Assembly (NCBI GenBank): GCA_016839385.1
Contig: JAEOUK010000566.1
Span: 1 to 6,314 of the forward strand
From: Promethearchaeota archaeon
Lineage (GTDB): Archaea; Asgardarchaeota; Lokiarchaeia; Sigynarchaeales; MK-D1
Reading direction: 5' to 3'
DNA length: 6,314 nt
Made by a program: the position numbers and the translations under genes. Of the stretch, positions 6,009 to 6,314 are shown one piece after another. Every line of letters begins with the position of its first letter. Positions within the stretch are counted from its first letter, which is position 1. Below the pieces are notes generated by a model. It saw nothing but the letters and a program-made list of their open reading frames with translations, made no database searches and had not been told where the DNA came from.

Positions 6009-6022
6009 CTAATACAGTGTGT

Positions 6023-6028
6023 AAAGGT
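6023..6028 (+). promoter_or_regulatory. Ribosome binding site deciding the pyrE GTG start
   Basis: AAAGGT lies eight bases before GTG at 6037. An in-frame TAG sits immediately before the GTG (6034-6036), so no start further upstream is possible, and the first in-frame ATG is about 20 codons inside the conserved region. Both facts favour GTG. Confidence 0.5.
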
Positions 6029-6036
6029 CGAACTAG

Positions 6037-6314
6037 GTGAGCTGGGAAGAACAAAAAATCAAATTTGGAAGTGAAATCATCGGGCAATTATATGATGCTG
6101 GAATGATTAAAACGTGGTATAGAGATCGACCTCAAGGATGGACATTAATTTCGGGCATGTGGTCCCCGATTTATCTCAATCTTCGAACCCTTGGTAGTCA
6201 TCCGGCAATATTACGTAGAGTTGGATACGCACTTACCAGGTTGATTCAAGAAGAGTGTTTGTGTAATCGTGTAGTAGGTCTTGCTACTGCTGGTGTTCCA
6301 ATTGCGACCGCAAT
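6037..6314 (+). CDS. pyrE: Orotate phosphoribosyltransferase (C-terminus cut by window edge)
   Basis: Ninety-two codons are present from GTG at 6037 to the right edge, roughly the first half of the enzyme. It joins orotate and PRPP to make orotidine 5'-phosphate in pyrimidine synthesis in the cytosol. The recognisable core is SGMWSPIYLNLR (about 42-53), the orotate/PRPP-binding 'SG..SP.Y...R' element of OPRTs, followed by a helix with RRVGYAL and the strand-turn VVGLATAGVPIATA (about 79-92), the family's conserved glycine-rich loop. The usual phenylalanine/leucine-rich lead-in is replaced by a longer, tryptophan-rich one (KTWYRDRPQGW). The PRPP signature and catalytic loop lie beyond the window. 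It is divergent from the 7TM-longin operon and shares its regulatory region. A related phosphoribosyltransferase is possible, but the SP.Y...R element makes OPRT the best call. Confidence 0.85.
   Translation, partial: MSWEEQKIKFGSEIIGQLYDAGMIKTWYRDRPQGWTLISGMWSPIYLNLRTLGSHPAILRRVGYALTRLIQEECLCNRVVGLATAGVPIATA

Larger units (their letters stand above)
5903..6036. promoter_or_regulatory. Divergent promoter region between the 7TM-longin operon and pyrE
   Basis: These 134 bases hold no gene. On the minus strand an ATATTTAATAA box at 5945-5955 would give the 7TM gene a leader of about 20 bases; alternatively a GTATAC element at 5923-5928 sits 21 bases before its ATG. On the plus strand GTATACCTAATA at 6003-6014 lies about 29 bases before the pyrE GTG. 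An AT-rich tract (AAAATTTTTT, 5977-5986) separates the two sides. GTGTATAC occurs twice, at 5921-5928 and 6001-6008, exactly 80 bases apart. Confidence 0.45.

Overview
The window is AT-rich and gene-dense and reads as archaeal. Several genes have an A/T-rich TATA-like box about 23-32 bases before the start codon and little or no leader. Other genes have short purine-rich Shine-Dalgarno sites. One membrane protein carries many N-glycosylation sequons, as archaeal surface proteins do. The combination of a seven-helix membrane protein with a small longin/roadblock-like cytosolic domain, a basic coiled-coil protein and a U32-family protein suggests an Asgard (Loki-like) archaeon. That assignment is an inference; no rRNA or other marker is present.

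Layout, left to right. (1) Bases 1-1238, minus strand: an incomplete membrane glycoprotein with a signal peptide, a Rossmann/GATase1-like ectodomain, at least two membrane segments and a basic cytosolic linker; it runs off the left edge. (2) Bases 1239-1367: a divergent promoter region. (3) Bases 1368-2591, plus strand: a peptidase U32-family protein with an intact signature and four-cysteine set. (4) Bases 2637-3083, minus strand: a short, proline-free, basic coiled-coil protein, convergent with U32. (5) Bases 3084-3357: a 274-base intergenic stretch that is not empty. It holds the promoter and ribosome site of the coiled-coil gene, a TATA box followed by a perfect 7-bp inverted repeat, and a possible leaderless 42-codon gene. 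(6) Bases 3358-4143, plus strand: an aldo/keto-reductase-like TIM-barrel protein without a recognisable AKR catalytic set, overlapping the next gene tail to tail by 4 bp. (7) Bases 4140-4787 and 4805-5902, minus strand: a two-gene operon in which the 7TM plus longin-like protein is transcribed first and a CPBP (Abi) intramembrane protease follows after 17 bases. (8) Bases 5903-6036: a divergent regulatory region with repeated GTATAC elements. (9) From 6037, plus strand: the start of orotate phosphoribosyltransferase (pyrE), cut by the right edge.

Functionally this is a mix of housekeeping genes (pyrE, U32) and poorly described membrane genes. The most interesting unit is the 7TM-longin/CPBP operon, which could pair a membrane receptor or scaffold with an intramembrane protease. 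The next most interesting is the small regulated ORF with an operator-like palindrome. No tRNA, rRNA, CRISPR array or insertion sequence was seen.
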